From Phytophthora quininea (lineage: Eukaryota > Oomycota > Peronosporomycetes > Peronosporales > Peronosporaceae), in contig JAAVTG010000679.1 of the NCBI GenBank assembly GCA_011947345.1, forward strand, positions 1-64,000: a stretch of DNA of 64,000 nucleotides, in the 5' to 3' direction. Every line of letters begins with the position of its first letter. Position 1 is the stretch's first letter. Made by a program: the position numbers and the translations under genes. Shown one piece after another: positions 1 through 10,520 of this stretch. Below the pieces are notes generated by a model. The model was not told where the DNA came from. It did not search any database and saw only the letters and a list, made by a program, of their open reading frames with translations.

Positions 1-2670
1 ATGTCGTCGAACACCGTATCGACGTACGAGACTGCGAGTTTCTGCCAGGCATCGAGACCGCTCCATAACTTCATCTTCAGTTCGAAATGAGCAGCCACTT
101 CGTTGATCTCGTTAAACTCACTGACGGTCTGCTTGAGCTGCGTCTGGAACATGCCCAGCATCTTGACTCGTTCACGAGCTGGTTAAGAGTATCTTCTGGT
201 TTTTAAGATAAGACAAAGCTTCCGCCATGGGAGTTTTGATGGTGGAGAGTTTTGGGTGATCCAGCTTTTCAAGCAGCATGTTGGCGTTGCGATTGAGCGG
301 AGCGATGCTGTCGAGAATGACTTGCGAGAATCGAGCCGTCTCGGAGTCGATTTCGCCTTCGAACCGCGTCACGGTTCCTTCCAGACTCAGCACGCCTTCT
401 TTCATGAGGATAATATCCTCTTTGATATCGTCAGGCACACGCCAGTCGTAGTTGTCCATGAGCACTCCCATCTCATACACGCGTCGATATCGACTCCGAA
501 GGTCAGGTAGCATCGCACTAACTTTGGTCATGTGAACGACCTTGTTCACAAAGGCGTCAGGGGTTGACGGGGTCGAAAACGCGACTGGAGACAAGTCGTT
601 AAGCGTCTCCAGTAGAGCCGTACTGGTTTTCTTCATGAGTTTGGGGACCAGCGCTCGAATACCAAGAATGCACTTCTCCGGGTTGGGTAGCAGTCGACTT
701 TTAAACTCGGAGGAATCAACACGGAATATGCCGACAGTAGCGGCGTCAGGAATCTCCGTGAACGACTGGCCTTGGGATTTGTACTTCCACAGACTCGGAG
801 AAGAATTCCAGTGGTGCGTCGACGTACGTCTCCATTAGAGTCGTGACTTGGCCTTCGTTTTCAGAGTAAATCTGGTGGAACGGGGCGAAGACGTCCATGT
901 AGTCCTCCACCGCCTCGAACGCCTCGTCTAGGGCGACAAAAATCATTCGTCAACAGGCTGAACTTGGCATCTTCATTGAGGATCAGCGCCACGTTCAGCT
1001 GCTCCACCGACCAAACGTCTTTGCCTTCGTCTTCAGCACTGGCGGTGGTGTATGGTGTCAGCGATTCATGACCAAGATGTCGAGCAGGAGTCTCCACCAT
1101 CCGTAAAGCTTCTTTCAGCGCTCGCTGTAGAGCTCCGTTCCACGAGTCGTGACTGGGAACCGCGTTCAACGCTGAGGTGGCTCCATCCATCTCGATTGCC
1201 ACAGCAAAAATCGCCACAAAAGGCGGGATGGCTGCTGCTGCTTGACCTGCTTTACCAGCGATTTTCTTGTCTCCACTTTGCGTCGGCTGCTTCGTAGAGA
1301 CAACAGGAGCTGAAGTCGTCGCTGCTGCCCCTGGTAGGTGAGCTTTCCCAGCTACTAAAATGTTATAGAGCTGCTGGAAAGAATGCACGGTCAGCTGGAT
1401 TGTAGCATCGATCGTGAGGAAGTCTGCAAGTCGCAGGAAGTTTGTTAACGTTCGACATTGCTTCCGTAGCGCAGCACGCTCCATGAATGTCATTTTATGG
1501 TCTGCTGAGATCTTGTTGGCCTCTAGAAAGCCGTCAATCACATTATCGCACGCTTTCACGCACATTTTGAGTGATCTGGCCGAAAACTCAGCGAGTTGCT
1601 GCGTCACTTGCGCCCTGGTCTTCTGCTGCTCCGATTCAAAATCCCGTAGCGAGTACGTCTGTCGAGGGGTGAAGTGGATCAACTCCAATCTGGTGACGTC
1701 GAGACAAAGCGCTCGCAGCCCCAGCAAAGTCGACTGCAGACTCGGCGCCAACAGAAACAGTCGCTCGTTCAAAGCCTTCTTGGCATTGCGCGTCTTGTAC
1801 GTTCGCACCGCCTGCTTCCACATATTAAAATTCTTCCACGTCTTGTACTTTTGGAAGAAAGGGATGGCCAGCATCTTCATGAATCGTGAGTACTCGGTCT
1901 CCCACTTGTCCAGCGACCAGAACTCCGAGTGTTCGGTGGTAAAGTGCGTCACGCCCTCCATGCTCATCGTGTAGTAGTCGGCTCGGTCCACTTCGAAATG
2001 CTCCACCACTTCCAGCGCGTACATGACCAGGTCCGAGTTCTTCTTCTTGCGCAGGTACAGAAAATTGCCAGACTTGAATTCGCGAAGGTATCGAGGGTCC
2101 AGATTGAGCGACGCTGTGAACGACGACTCGGTCGTAAGCGCTTTACGTTGGGTAGTTTTGGATTTGGGCGACAGCAGTGCATAGGAATTGGTGTCTGTGG
2201 TTTCTTGGTTCCGCTCGATCTCTTCTCGTGGACTGGCCAACGTCGCCGTTCGGACACTTGCAGTGCTGGCAGCGTGAGGTTTCTCTCGAAGGTTGCGGAT
2301 CCTCTCCGAGGCCTTGTGCAGACTTGGATGCATCACCCAGGAGGCAAATTGGTCACACTAGACGACATTGACAGTGCAAAATTGGTTGTTGACGCTGCAG
2401 CACCTCGTGCTTTTGATGTTCCGTTGGGAAGAGTGGCGACGCTGGCATTCTTCTTGATACGGCTCTGCAGTTTGGGCTTGAGCACGTCGTTGGGTGCTGG
2501 TTGAGCTTGTTTGGGCGGTGGAGATAGCGGATTCGAGTGGACACGTCGGGACGGTGATCCGGGTCCGAGATTCGGCTCGTACAGACGCTGCAGGATCTGA
2601 CTGGCCTGTGGACCGAGAGAGACGCCTCGGCGCTTGGCCCCATCTCGACTGCCATTTCCTCTTCTTCCAT
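1..2670 (-). CDS. Axonemal dynein heavy chain, N-terminal part (partial, frame-broken)
   Basis: This is the tail and start of the linker of a dynein heavy chain, the ATP-driven motor of the flagellar axoneme. The AAA motor lies beyond the left edge. Reading leftward from an ATG at 2670 there is a Ser/Pro/Thr-rich head, then conserved tail sequence (FWSLDKWETEY near 1910, KNFNMWKQAV near 1825), and linker segments (LWKYKSQGQSF near 770, KLWSGLDAWQKL near 60). The frame changes by one base near 2600, 2335, 948, 785 and 185; the break at 948 lies in a T run. No GT..AG intron explains the 185 break. The family is certain; the subtype (DNAH3/7/12-like inner arm) is a guess. It could be a pseudogene or a sound gene with sequence errors. 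Confidence 0.85.
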
Positions 2671-2859
2671 GGCTTAAATAAATGAAGCATGAAGAGACGG
2701 CCCCCAAACGACGGCTTAGCTGGTGGTGGGGACTATTTCGTCTACAGTTCATGATCGTCAACGCGAATGCACATAAGGTTGGTGATCGATGGAAGCAACT
2801 CGCATGAGCATTTACCACAGAAGTCCAGGCATCACTTGACGCATTTCCGCAGATTTCTA

Positions 2860-4791
2860 GTGCCGCCGACAAATTGGAAGCAACGGGATCATTTACGGTT
2901 CTGCCCCGGACATGACAGATACTTTTCGTGCGAGCCTGTTTTACGTGGACCCTGAGTGCGGAGGCTCAATCCACAGCGTGGTGTTCGAAAGTGCTGGAAG
3001 TTCTCGGTGCGCTGATGCTGCCGAGACGTGCAAAGGCGCCGACAATTTCGACGTGAACGGCTTCACCTGGAAATTTAACTGCACAACCGATCGGAGCCAA
3101 CAACTCGATACGGCATTTGGTGGTGAGCAATTCCTTTCGTTCGACACGGTAAAGGACGTGTCGATCTGTGCAGACCCCTCCAGCAACGAGACCAACATGA
3201 CTCGGAAAGCCATTTTGGCCGACGGTGTCTTCGATCCAGCGCAGAACGCGTCGCTGAAAATCGACACCGCCGGCTACGCGCTCTTGACGATCAACATTGT
3301 CAACAAATCCCGTTTCACACGAGCTGTCAGCAAATACAACGCGTCCATCTTGTTGTCTCCAGAATTCTTAGCGGACCCATACTGCGTTGTGTATGACAAC
3401 AGCAGCTATTCCTTCATTGCTGCTGGGTCTGGCTTGCCGAATGGAACCGAGAGGAGCTATGACGAGTCGGGAATTGTCTACTACACGTAAGGAGACAACG
3501 ACTGCAGCGGAACTCCTGGGAGTATCTTCATTGGTGACCATGCGTCTTGTGTCGAAAGCTTCGGTGAAGACGGACTTGACTGCACACGAACGATCGCTGG
3601 GGACGACGAGTACTACTTTCGGGTGGGCTGCTTGGACACGTGGATAGGAGATTCGGATCGTAAGTCGGTCTTGGACGAAGCTTTCGGAGGTGTCGAGTAC
3701 TTGGCTTTCGACGTCCACAATACGTCGGAGACCGACGAGTGGTGCAGCTTTGACACGCCTGGCACACGTACGCCTACGCGGCGGACGGCTGGTATTACTA
3801 CGGCTTCGATCACGATCAAGCGCGGGTTAACCTTCGGCAAGATGGCTCTGCGAGTGTGACCCACAGCAAATGTGTCGATGGTGTATCGTGCGAAGCCGAC
3901 GTGGAGCAGTTCGAGCTCGATCCACGGCAAATTGGCATAGGCTTTTGTGTCGTCGCCTCTGGCTCGGAGAAATACAAAGTCTACTCGAATGCAGAGCAGA
4001 TCAATTCCCGCGGTAAATTCCCTACAACCGCAGTCGTCGTTGGTAGCTTGGGAGCCCTCTTGCTGGTCATCACTACTATAACTCTGTGGCGATGGTATCG
4101 ACAAAGACGTCAAATGCGATCGAAAACTCGAGACCTTCAAGTCTCGTTGGTGGAGGCAGACATCGACGCTAGAATGGAGACCCCACCACCAGCAAAATCC
4201 CCGTCGACGATCCGAGCAGCCTCTGGAACTTCAGTAGTCAACGCTGACGGTTCTGCTGTGAATTTATGGGACGACCCTGTCATTATCAGCTCTCGACTCC
4301 CACGTGAAAAAGGCAACCTATCCGACGTATTATCTCGTGGAGGATACGGAGAAGTCTTCGTCGGCACTTTCAACGGCCAGTTGATCGCAATTAAAATGCT
4401 TTTACCGGACAAGCGACGAGATCTCACTCACATCAACGCGTTCCTCGCCGAAGCGAAGCTTTTAGCGACACTCGAACACCCACAGATCGTTCAGTTCATC
4501 GGCGTGGCTTGGGATTCGCTTTTTGATCTGTGTGTCTTGTTCGAATTCATGAACGGTGGAGATTTGCGCACGATGCTTTCGAGCTTTCACGAAAACAACC
4601 ACTCGACCGGATTCGACGACCACAAAGTCCGCATCGCCTACGACGTAGCTCAGGCTCTGACCTATCTGCACTCTTTGTCGCCGCCCATAATCCACCGCGA
4701 CCTCAAGTCTCGCAATGTACTGCTAACGAGCGACTCGATGAACGTCAAGTTGACTGACTTCGGAGTGTCTCGGAAGCGAGCAGAGAGCACC
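2860..4791 (+). pseudogene. Receptor-like TKL protein kinase, 5' part, cut by a DIRS element
   Basis: A type I membrane receptor kinase. The ectodomain has two related cysteine-containing modules, each with an AFGGxxxLxFD core (near 3113 and 3680). A membrane helix lies near 4024-4095 (AVVVGSLGALLLVITTITLW) and is followed by basic residues. The kinase domain starts with GGYGEVFVGTF and AIKML and carries HRDLKSRNVLL and DFGVSRK. Coding similarity extends upstream of the ATG at 2912 to about 2860, behind a possible splice acceptor, so the signal peptide is probably in an earlier exon that I could not place. Defects: an in-frame TAA at 3488-3490, a one-base slip near 3755, and the transposon at 4792, which supplies the stop. 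The rest of the kinase is at 10025-10355. Confidence 0.85.
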
Positions 4792-4795
4792 GGAT

Positions 4796-4814
4796 AAACA
4801 TCCGAAGGATGTTT
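4796..4814. repeat. Terminal hairpin of the DIRS element
   Basis: AAACATCC, then GAA, then GGATGTTT: a perfect inverted repeat with 8-bp arms and a 3-nt loop, only four bases inside the 5' end. It is present in copy 2 as well. It may be a recombinase core site or a structure in the RNA; that is inference. Confidence 0.6.
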
Positions 4815-5002
4815 TGTTTTCCTGTTGAAGCAAGAGAGTTCAGCAGTTAGAGGTTACACACCGTCGCAGACAAGACTCCGAAACCAACAGTAGATTAGCC
4901 GTAGCAGCGCACTGGGCAGAAAGCTGCTCACTCGCGAAGTTTTCCTAGCCTTGATAAGAGCTCCTCTCCCTCCTCCTACTTCGTTCCGCCTCCAGTCTGC
5001 TC

Positions 5003-6046
5003 ATGGTGCCTCCACCTGTCACTGCCGACGCCATTGCCTTTGTCGGGCCCGCCCACGTGCCCGCTTTGGAGAACTTCTCATACATCACGGTGACTCGTAT
5101 CCAAGGGACGTCTGCAATGGTTTGCCTGGCTGGTCCGGAGGCAAGCCCCGACGGCCCCGAGTTTGAAGTCAAGTTGTCGACGCTCCGCCACCGCGTGGTG
5201 GGACCCGCCGAAGCTGAGCTGTGGCCCGGGTCATTTGTTGGCCAACCGATTGCGTATGTTCAGCCGCGAGGCGACACATGCGATCAGTGGGCGTACGGCC
5301 TAGTCACTGGGTACAACATGCAAGGCGATAATGCTGTTCTCCACGTACGCCAAGGACAACAAACACTCAGGGTCCAGTTGACAGAGCCACCAAATGTTAT
5401 CGTCGTCGACCGTCTCAACTACGCCCTTCAGACTGGGGCGACCATAAATGTGGCGATACTTAACGCGATGGAGCTACTCGAACAGCAAAACCAGGTGATC
5501 ATCGCGTGTGGGAAGAGCCGATCCGGGTTGCCAACAAGTGTGACATCGGGAATACTCAGCGTACCCTTTCAACCTGAAGAACAAGTTCCACTCATCCGAC
5601 CGGACACTCTCGCTATTGTGCATGTACGCCGCCAGCACATCATCGACTGCGAAACGACTGGAAGAGGAAAAACACCGGCTGACGTTTTCACCGACTCATC
5701 CCTACACGCCAGCATCACCACGACCACGACAACTAACCTGACTAACAATGTTGACGTTGAACTTAGTGACTCGGACGAAGAAACCAAAGAAGACTTACTG
5801 CCTCCTGACAGGGCCGACATCGACGCCGTTCGTCTACAAAATCGCCCACTGCGGAAGAGAACCCGCGACGGCGACTCCCGATGGACACAAGAGCTTTCAC
5901 ACTACCTGACGATGCGGATGTCCCTGCCTTTGACACCAGGGCCGACTTACACGGGTCGTCCTTCCGACCATCAATCCTGGAACGCCGCGTTCACGAGGCA
6001 GTTGTGCACCCATCTTTATACGGTAAGAACCCCCAAGCTATTTTAG
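5003..6046 (+). CDS. DIRS element ORF1 (Gag-like N-terminal protein)
   Basis: A 347-residue ORF, the first in the element, with no domain I recognise. It has a Ser/Thr-rich stretch near residues 235-255 followed by an acidic patch (ELSDSDEETKEDLL) and a basic C-terminal segment. It overlaps ORF2 by 166 nt in another frame, so the pair may be one Gag made by frameshift, or two proteins. The translation is identical in copy 2 except for one residue (TGC here at 5123-5125, CGC there). Confidence 0.6.
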   Translation: MVPPPVTADAIAFVGPAHVPALENFSYITVTRIQGTSAMVCLAGPEASPDGPEFEVKLSTLRHRVVGPAEAELWPGSFVGQPIAYVQPRGDTCDQWAYGLVTGYNMQGDNAVLHVRQGQQTLRVQLTEPPNVIVVDRLNYALQTGATINVAILNAMELLEQQNQVIIACGKSRSGLPTSVTSGILSVPFQPEEQVPLIRPDTLAIVHVRRQHIIDCETTGRGKTPADVFTDSSLHASITTTTTTNLTNNVDVELSDSDEETKEDLLPPDRADIDAVRLQNRPLRKRTRDGDSRWTQELSHYLTMRMSLPLTPGPTYTGRPSDHQSWNAAFTRQLCTHLYTVRTPKLF

Positions 6047-7143
6047 AAGCTGTCCAGCAAGGCCCAAGAACCAAATTTCTCGCTTCTCCGCCGGTGCTCC
6101 GTGCGCTGTACGACTTTAGCTTCGGGCTTCGCGGTCTGTCTGTAATGCACTTCCGACGCCACTTCCAAGAGGCGACATCCCAGGCTTTGACAGGAACCAA
6201 TATGACCAACTTTGGCAGGTCCAATCAACTACAAGCCGCAGACCCGCCGAGCAGCATGCAAGAGATTGTGGACGCGTTTAAAACGCTTGCCTACTTCGCC
6301 AAGGCATTTTTCAACATCCGGGTGTACAAGTTCATCAAAACCGGGGCCACTTTTATTGAGAAGTACGCGTTATTCACACAGCCAGACCAAGCCACCTGCG
6401 CTCTGCTCGTGCTGTGGCTGAACTCGAAGCTGGGAAAATTCCGTAGCGAAATCATATCGACTAATCTCCAAGCAGCCGAGCTAGTGGCACAGGAGTTCTC
6501 CCGAAACGATGATCATCTCATGGAACTCTACCAGTCTTACCAAGACCGCAAGCTTGAAGTTCATGCCGAGAAGTTTACCAAAACATCGACCTCCATCCAG
6601 CGAACGCGACTCTCTCGAGACTCCCGTACTTCGAAAACCCCGCCAGTTCCTCGAGAATTGATCGCGCTGTTGCCGAAACAAGGTGACAAGTCGCTCTGCA
6701 TGCGGTATTTATCACGAAAAGGCTGCACTGGCCCAATTGCTGGACAATGTTCGCGCCCAACAGGGGCCACTTTCGCCCGCTCGCGCTCCCGGCCGACGCC
6801 AAGGCTTTCATCGACAAGCACTTCTATGGCCCAGCCGACGAATTCAAAGACCTGTGACACGAGACGTCGTCCGAGGATCAGCACAGCCGCATTCGTAACC
6901 ACTCAGTTCATACATCGAATTCTCGCGACACAGTATCAGCAGTGCTCTCTTACTGTCACAAGCGTTCAAAGGCACATGCCAACTTCATTCAGACTCAGCT
7001 CAGAATCAATAACCGGTCCCACGCAGACCGCCTTCAGCAGTATCATCAGTTTGCAGCAGCCCACAATATCCAGCTTCCCCAGACACATTCCGTACCAGAC
7101 GATCTTCTCGACCTGGAACGTATACGCGCCGACTCACAGCTAG
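5881..7143 (+). CDS. DIRS element ORF2 (Gag-like with C-x7-C finger)
   Basis: A 420-residue ORF. The first two thirds look like real protein (helical, with LYDFSFGLRGLSVMHFRRHF). Near residue 279 a C-x7-C-x8-C cluster begins (CMRYLSRKGC). Directly after it the good reading passes to another frame (near 6750) that ends at a TGA around 6856, so the last ~120 residues of this ORF are probably not authentic. The same slip is in copy 2. The role is inferred to be nucleocapsid-like RNA packaging. Confidence 0.6.
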   Translation: MDTRAFTLPDDADVPAFDTRADLHGSSFRPSILERRVHEAVVHPSLYGKNPQAILEAVQQGPRTKFLASPPVLRALYDFSFGLRGLSVMHFRRHFQEATSQALTGTNMTNFGRSNQLQAADPPSSMQEIVDAFKTLAYFAKAFFNIRVYKFIKTGATFIEKYALFTQPDQATCALLVLWLNSKLGKFRSEIISTNLQAAELVAQEFSRNDDHLMELYQSYQDRKLEVHAEKFTKTSTSIQRTRLSRDSRTSKTPPVPRELIALLPKQGDKSLCMRYLSRKGCTGPIAGQCSRPTGATFARSRSRPTPRLSSTSTSMAQPTNSKTCDTRRRPRISTAAFVTTQFIHRILATQYQQCSLTVTSVQRHMPTSFRLSSESITGPTQTAFSSIISLQQPTISSFPRHIPYQTIFSTWNVYAPTHS

Positions 7144-9014
7144 CACGCACATCAGGCCTCTCCCTACCGGAATTCGTGAAACATTTCCGTGGCCAATCAC
7201 CCTGCGACAGCCGCCCAAACAAGAACTTGTTTGAACTGCCGCTGCCCGACCAACCAGAACTACGAAGGGTAGCGGCCGTGTGGAACAAGATCGTTCGGGA
7301 GGGCGTTCAACCAAGGTGGAAGGCAAGCAGACCCAGCACTCAACGCATCCGACCCGACAATCATCGCTCTGCGCGCGCTTACAACAGTCAAATTCGTCAG
7401 AAAATTAACGAAGGTCACCTAGACGGGCGTTACCTCATCATCGATGATGACCTTCTGGACGTATGGTCGTCGATATTCATCAGCCCGATAGGAGTGGTGA
7501 TGAAGTCGAACTCCGAATCCAGTGCTGTTCGCGTTATCAATGATTATGCGTTTCCTAGTGGCGCGTCAGTCAACGACTTCACCGACAGAGCCAATTTCCC
7601 CGACATTCGATATAACCCGCCCGCCGACATCGCACGACGGATATTCGATTTACGTACGCGATTTCCAGACCACCCCCTCGTAATGATGCTCGGTGATGTT
7701 GCCGGTGCCTTCCGACATATTCCAGTGCATGCAGAGCATGTGAATATGTTCGCCTTCCGGTTTGAAGGAAAAATTGTGATCGACCTCTCCCTGGGATTCG
7801 GATGGTGTGGCTCGCCAGCATTTTACTCAATCGCCGGAACGCTCATTAACATGCTCTATGAGCAAAACTACCCAGCGACCAGCTTGAACACCGTGGACTG
7901 TAGTCCCTTCACCGCCAACGTGTGGTGCGATGACCACACGCTGGTCGAAATAGCAGTGGGAACCAGATGTGCTGAAGCGAATTTCGCCCTCCGATCGGCG
8001 ATGGCCACCGTTCTAGGTCCGAAGGCTCTGAACGAAAAGAAATTTACGACGTGGTCTCAGCAGACAAAAGCCCTCGGACTACTTTGGGACACAACTACCG
8101 GCTCAGTTTCTATACCTAAGGACAAGATTTACAAAACACGCCTGCGAATCGAACGCATTCTGAAGTTAGCAAAGGCTTCCCGTCAGGAGATCAACCGACT
8201 TATCGGTAGCCTTCGATATGTGGCGACGTGCTTCCCAGCAGCAAGAGCATTCTACCAAGGCGTTCAGAAATTTTCAACAGAATTCAACAATACCGTCTGC
8301 TTGAGGAAGCTGACCCACGAAGTACTTGAAGACTTGAGGTGGTTCCTGGCCGTCCTGACGTCCAAAGATCACTTTAACGCGATCCCAGTTGAGCATTTCG
8401 CTCGCATGCTGCCTCCATCGATACATGTCTACATGGATGCCTCAGACACTGACCTATGTGCAATTGAACCCCAGCTTAAACAGTATCTGCGAGTTGAATT
8501 CAACCAGCAAGTTCGCGATGGATTCGCTAACTCCAAAGCCTCGAATTCAATCAACATCAGAGAACTGATGAGTGCAGTTCTCGCGGCAACACACTGGGGA
8601 CTGAAATGGACTGCCACAGGACGAGACAAAACTCACGTGTGTATGCACATTGACAACTTCAGCGCAGTGGCGTGGCTCTCAAAACGCACTAGTCAACACC
8701 CAGTTGCGCGCATGTACAACAGAATCATATCACTTGTCGAGTTTCGGCACAACTTAATGATCTCGGCAAGGCATATCGCAGGCGATATTAACACCATGGC
8801 AGACGCTGGTTCGCGGGCTCGGCATGAGGACCACAAACTATATCCGCTGTGGACTGACTTATCGCGATCGTATACACAGGTACAGATTCAGGCTCCATTC
8901 GACAATCTCTCGAGCGCTTGGGAAACTGCATCCGTGACCGCGCTATTGCCTCCTCGACAAACAGCAAATACCACACACACTGGAACCAATGGTGCGAATT
9001 CTCTCGCCGGTTAG
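6942..9014 (+). CDS. DIRS element reverse transcriptase-RNase H
   Basis: A 690-residue ORF; the first codon of the open stretch is GTG, so the true start is uncertain. RT motifs: LGDVAGAFRHIPV (near residue 250), GFGWCGSPAFY and WCDDHTLVE, the catalytic Asp pair. RNase H motifs follow: YMDASD near residue 495, NIRELMSAVLAA, HIDNFSAVAWL and RHIAGDINTMAD. Together they copy the element RNA to DNA and remove the RNA. The frame is intact here, unlike copy 2, which lacks one C of the run at 7673-7677. The ORF overlaps the recombinase ORF by 97 nt. Confidence 0.9.
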   Translation: MLSYCHKRSKAHANFIQTQLRINNRSHADRLQQYHQFAAAHNIQLPQTHSVPDDLLDLERIRADSQLARTSGLSLPEFVKHFRGQSPCDSRPNKNLFELPLPDQPELRRVAAVWNKIVREGVQPRWKASRPSTQRIRPDNHRSARAYNSQIRQKINEGHLDGRYLIIDDDLLDVWSSIFISPIGVVMKSNSESSAVRVINDYAFPSGASVNDFTDRANFPDIRYNPPADIARRIFDLRTRFPDHPLVMMLGDVAGAFRHIPVHAEHVNMFAFRFEGKIVIDLSLGFGWCGSPAFYSIAGTLINMLYEQNYPATSLNTVDCSPFTANVWCDDHTLVEIAVGTRCAEANFALRSAMATVLGPKALNEKKFTTWSQQTKALGLLWDTTTGSVSIPKDKIYKTRLRIERILKLAKASRQEINRLIGSLRYVATCFPAARAFYQGVQKFSTEFNNTVCLRKLTHEVLEDLRWFLAVLTSKDHFNAIPVEHFARMLPPSIHVYMDASDTDLCAIEPQLKQYLRVEFNQQVRDGFANSKASNSINIRELMSAVLAATHWGLKWTATGRDKTHVCMHIDNFSAVAWLSKRTSQHPVARMYNRIISLVEFRHNLMISARHIAGDINTMADAGSRARHEDHKLYPLWTDLSRSYTQVQIQAPFDNLSSAWETASVTALLPPRQTANTTHTGTNGANSLAG

Positions 9015-10024
9015 GCTGGGAACCCTGGCTAGAGCAACCCGGACCCGGCAGTAACAACAAGCTTGGGTGTTTTGCAATTTACTGTTGGAAGCACGGCTGG
9101 AACCGCAGACATCAGGGCAATAACTACGGCACAATTCAGCTGAAATTGGCGAGCGTTCGCTGGTTTCACCGCCGATACGCCGGGGTGGAGCTCGCGGCGT
9201 CACCAGAATTCACACTACTTATGCAAGGCATCAAGCGACTCTCAGACCCCGTCAAAAAGCTGCAACCGATCACGCCTGCATTCTTACGCCTTCTTCACAA
9301 GCGCCTTGATCTCTCTCAGCCCTGGAATCGGCTTTTGTGGGGCAGCATTGTAATCGGATTCTTCTTTTGCTGCGACGGTCCGAATACCTACGCATCGAGA
9401 CGCACAGACATTTCTACTGTCTAAAGGCCGCCAACGTCTACTTCACAGACTCCAACGGAAACCAAACAAGTCAAAGACTGGCGTCGTCGGTGACATTGGG
9501 CCTAGAAGGAGCGAAGAACGACCAGTATGGCCGAGGAGCATGGCGGACCATGCACGCATCACAAGACAGTATTATTTGCCCAGTGAAAGCCCTACGACAC
9601 ATCCGGCAGGCTCGAGCAGCACTGGGATTGCGGGGCTGCAAATACCTATGCGGCGAACTCAGCTCTACAGAGGTGACAAAAGCACTAAAGCAAACAGCAC
9701 AGAGCATCGGAGTACCAGAGCAGAATTACTCGACACACTCAATCAGAATGGGTGGAGCCACGGCACTAATGAGTGGCGAAGCTGATCATCTCTCGATCAA
9801 GCTACTCGGACGCTGGATGTTAAACTGCTACGAACAATACCCAGTCAAGCGGCAAGCTCAACCCGATCGCTCTCCAAGCGCATGCTACTCTCCAGTCCCA
9901 GTCCGAATGCCGGGTAAGCACTTCATCTTGGGGGCCGCTCACCTCGCCCTTCAGCATGGGGCTGGGAGAAGCAGGCAAATACATGCAGATGATGCCCCTG
10001 AACGATGGAGTGCCGTGAAGGAAA
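8918..10024 (+). CDS. DIRS element tyrosine recombinase (two frames)
   Basis: A tyrosine recombinase that would integrate the circular DNA copy. The first part (8918-9424) holds the SAM-like DNA-binding domain. Near 9365 the reading passes to a second frame, where the catalytic set is visible: R in [12 protein letters not shown]-x-x-R in HSIRMGG, LGRW, and the nucleophile Tyr in NCYEQYPV. The switch sits at a run of four T and is identical in copy 2. It may be programmed frameshifting, an inherited defect, or a systematic base-calling error. The second ORF runs past the element end into kinase DNA, so its annotated stop is not its own. Confidence 0.8.
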
Positions 10025-10355
10025 ATGACGGCGAACGTCGGCACGTTGCTGTGGATGGCGCCAGAAATCCTTTTAGGCGAGCGATACAGCGAGAAGGCCG
10101 ACATTTTCTCTGCTGTCCGAGTTGGACACCCATTTACTGCCGTATGCCGAGTCGGGGTTGTCCCAAACGCACCTTGCTCATCTGGTTGCGAGCGGAATGC
10201 TCCGAGTCAAGTTTTCGGTTCGACCAGGAGATGAAGCGACGGCGAGGGTAGTGGAGTTGGCGGGGTCGTGTGTTGCTGTCGACCCGAGTCGGCGACCCAG
10301 AGCGGCAGAGACCATGTACACGCTGCACTCGATTCTTCGCGACTTGGCATGTTGA
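10025..10355 (+). pseudogene. Receptor-like TKL protein kinase, 3' part, beyond the DIRS insertion
   Basis: Continuation of the kinase at 2860-4791. It opens with [19 protein letters not shown], the end of the activation segment with the APE motif, then YSEKADIFS. There the frame breaks near 10115: about 8-10 bases of the usual D-I-Y-S-F-G-V-V region are missing, and reading resumes as [16 protein letters not shown] through to a TGA at 10355. The deletion is independent of the transposon, so the gene has several unrelated lesions and is dead. Confidence 0.85.
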
Positions 10356-10470
10356 CTTAGCCGAGGATTGAACGCCGTGCTGAATTCATCTCGAGATGTG
10401 TCATATTACGATGCTGGAAGTACCCCATCATCACCTTTGCGTCAAGACTTAGTCGATGGAAATGGTCATG

Positions 10471-10488
10471 GTCATTCGGCTTTTGCAG
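10471..10488 (+). promoter_or_regulatory. Inr-like core promoter of the SCR gene at 10521
   Basis: GTCATTCGGCTTTTGCAG fits the oomycete initiator (CATTYYNCAWTTT) with a T-rich flank. It lies 33-50 nt before the ATG and matches the same block in front of most SCR copies in the window. Confidence 0.5.
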
Positions 10489-10520
10489 CGCCAAGAACAC
10501 GACATACGCCACTAAGCAAG

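Larger units (their letters stand above)
4792..10024 (+). mobile_element. DIRS-like tyrosine-recombinase retrotransposon, copy 1 (full length)
   Basis: The element encodes Gag-like proteins, reverse transcriptase, RNase H and a tyrosine recombinase, the DIRS combination. Its 5' end begins GGATAAACATCC; copy 2 starts at exactly the same base in an unrelated site. The 3' end is inferred from the host gene: joining 4791 directly to 10025 puts kinase residues E-S-T next to M-T-A-N-V-G-T, with nothing lost and no target-site duplication, as expected for tyrosine-recombinase integration. The length is then 5233 bp. No long terminal repeat, inverted terminal repeat or split direct repeat was found by eye. 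Confidence 0.85.

Noticed and set aside
9870..10251. C-terminal extension of the DIRS recombinase ORF to 10251
   Set aside because: The last part is kinase DNA read in another frame, beyond the inferred element end at 10024.
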